Assembly (NCBI RefSeq): GCF_024741815.1
Contig: NZ_CP102951.1
Location: 4,540,001 to 4,604,000, forward strand
Length of the DNA stretch: 64,000 nt
Reading direction: 5' to 3'
Source of the DNA: Pseudomonas sp. LS1212
GTDB lineage: Bacteria > Pseudomonadota > Gammaproteobacteria > Pseudomonadales > Pseudomonadaceae
In this document: positions 63,073-64,000 of the stretch, one piece after another
Numbering within the stretch: the first letter of the stretch is position 1
How the letters are laid out: each line of letters starts with the position of its first letter
Program-made: the position numbers and the translations under genes
Notes under the pieces: model-generated
The model's input: only the letters and a program-made list of their open reading frames with translations
Databases searched by the model: none
What the model was told of the DNA's origin: nothing

Positions 63073-64000
63073 TCGGGGTTAAAGCTCACCCGCACTTTCA
63101 ATCCTGCCGGTTCGCCATCGTGCAGGCTGATCTGGGCCAGATGCGCCCGGCAAATCTCGCCGACGATCGCCAGGCCCAGCCCGGTGCCCTGGGCACCGCG
63201 CCGGTAAAAGCGCTCGAACACCCGCTCACGCTCCTCAATGGGGATGCCCGGGCCGTCGTCTTCGACCTCCAGTACGCCCGGCGGGCTGACCCGCAGGATC
63301 ACATTGCCGCCCGCCGGTGTATGGGCCAGGGCATTGTCGACCAGGTTGCTGAGCAGCTCATTGAGCAAGGTCGGCTCACCGCGCAACCAGACCGGCTCTT
63401 CGGCTTCCAGCGCCAGGGCTACGCCGCGCGCATGCGCCAGCGGCGCCATGGCCATGCCCAGCTCCCGCGTCAATTGGCTGAGATCGAGCAGCTGCGCGCC
63501 GCCTTCGGCGATCGCCCGGGCGCCGTTTTCGACCCGGGCCAGCGAAAGTAGCTGGTTGGCCAGGTGGGTCAGCTTGTCGGTGTCTTGCGCCGCCGACTCC
63601 AGGGTCTCGCGCCAGACCTCGGACTGCGGCGCGCGCAAGCCCAATTCGAGCCGAGCCTTGAGCGCAGCCAGGGGAGTACGCAACTCATGGGCAGCATCGG
63701 CGATAAACTGCGCCTGCCGCTCGAACTGCCCGCGCAGCCGCTCGGTGAAATGGTTCAGGGCTTGCACCAGTGGCCAAAGTTCGCGCTGAACTTCTACCAG
63801 CGGCAGAGGCCGCAAGTCGTCCGGCTGGCGATCTTCGACGGCCGTACGCAAGCGCTCCAGTGGCCGCAACGCCGCGCTGATGGCAAACCACACCAGCAGC
63901 ATTGCGCCCATGCCGAGCATGCCCAGGCGCAACAAGGTATCAGTCATCAGACTGCGAGCCATACGCACCCTTGCCTCTTCGGTCTCGGCCACGCGGATTT
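63069..64000 (-). CDS. TctE-like sensor histidine kinase (partial, N-terminus outside window)
   Basis: The visible 310 residues are the C-terminal two-thirds of a kinase; the frame continues past base 64000 (IRVAETEEARVRMARSLM). A membrane helix (LGMLGMGAMLLVWFAISAAL), a HAMP-like linker, the H-box FIADAAHELRTPLAALKARL, N-box NELLSNLVDNALAHTP, and G-boxes DDGPGIP and GTGLGLAIV are all present. The pattern resembles TctE/QseC kinases. The partner regulator gene should lie beyond the window. The signal is unknown. Confidence 0.92.
   Translation of the reverse strand, partial: IRVAETEEARVRMARSLMTDTLLRLGMLGMGAMLLVWFAISAALRPLERLRTAVEDRQPDDLRPLPLVEVQRELWPLVQALNHFTERLRGQFERQAQFIADAAHELRTPLAALKARLELGLRAPQSEVWRETLESAAQDTDKLTHLANQLLSLARVENGARAIAEGGAQLLDLSQLTRELGMAMAPLAHARGVALALEAEEPVWLRGEPTLLNELLSNLVDNALAHTPAGGNVILRVSPPGVLEVEDDGPGIPIEERERVFERFYRRGAQGTGLGLAIVGEICRAHLAQISLHDGEPAGLKVRVSFNPD

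Noticed and set aside
1..64000. CRISPR arrays, tRNA and rRNA genes
   Set aside because: No regularly spaced identical repeats and no cloverleaf or rRNA-like segments were recognised by eye; all repeats seen are REP-type doublets or local hairpins.

Overview
The window is about 64 kb of high-GC gammaproteobacterial chromosome. Gene content, codon bias and gene order point to Pseudomonas, most likely the fluorescens/putida side of the genus. The strongest evidence is the algU-mucA-mucB-mucD-lepA-lepB-rnc-era-recO-pdxJ block next to nadB. Supporting signs are the asrA-type Lon protease beside a chagasin-type inhibitor, the oprB-gcd glucose pair, the czcCBA/czcRS locus and many REP-type palindromes. 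No tRNA, rRNA or CRISPR array was seen.

Layout. 1-3.0 kb: metE (cut by the window edge) divergent from its regulator metR. 3.0-8.6 kb: a LysE exporter, a Nudix hydrolase with an early frameshift, and the large helicase lhr. 8.7-15.1 kb: a tight minus-strand cluster with a fused aminotransferase/ABC-ATPase, a periplasmic binding protein, two permeases, a DMT-family transporter and an AstE/aspartoacylase-like hydrolase. It looks like an uptake and processing route for an amino-acid-like compound whose identity is unknown. 15.4-22.8 kb: an OpgC-like membrane protein, an amino-acid permease, a divergent class A penicillin-binding protein, a remnant of a siderophore-interacting protein and a Pr6Pr membrane protein. 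23.5-30.5 kb: OprB porin and PQQ glucose dehydrogenase (periplasmic glucose oxidation), then the AsrA/Lon protease and a chagasin-like lipoprotein.

30.5-33.1 kb: a low-GC insert with two genes of the alpha-xenorhabdolysin (XaxA/XaxB, YaxAB) binary pore-forming toxin family. 33.1-34.8 kb: cmoA-cmoB for tRNA wobble uridine modification. 35-45 kb: an OprD-type porin and a complete heavy-metal efflux locus, czcC-czcB-czcA on the minus strand, divergent from the czcR-czcS two-component genes. 45.3-46.1 kb: nadE.

46.2-58.3 kb: the conserved minus-strand block, read algU, mucA, mucB, mucD, lepA, lepB, rnc, era, recO, pdxJ. It departs from the P. aeruginosa arrangement in three ways. There is no mucC between mucB and mucD. 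A group II intron with features of class C sits immediately after the mucD terminator. The small DUF4845 gene normally between lepB and rnc survives only as a C-terminal remnant. An AlgU-type promoter lies upstream of algU. 58.8-64 kb: nadB, then ygfX-sdhE (minus), ygfZ, an HDOD protein and a TctE-like sensor kinase running off the window.

The most notable items are the aminotransferase-ATPase fusion and its operon, the XaxAB-like toxin island, the terminator-associated intron and three decayed or frameshifted genes.
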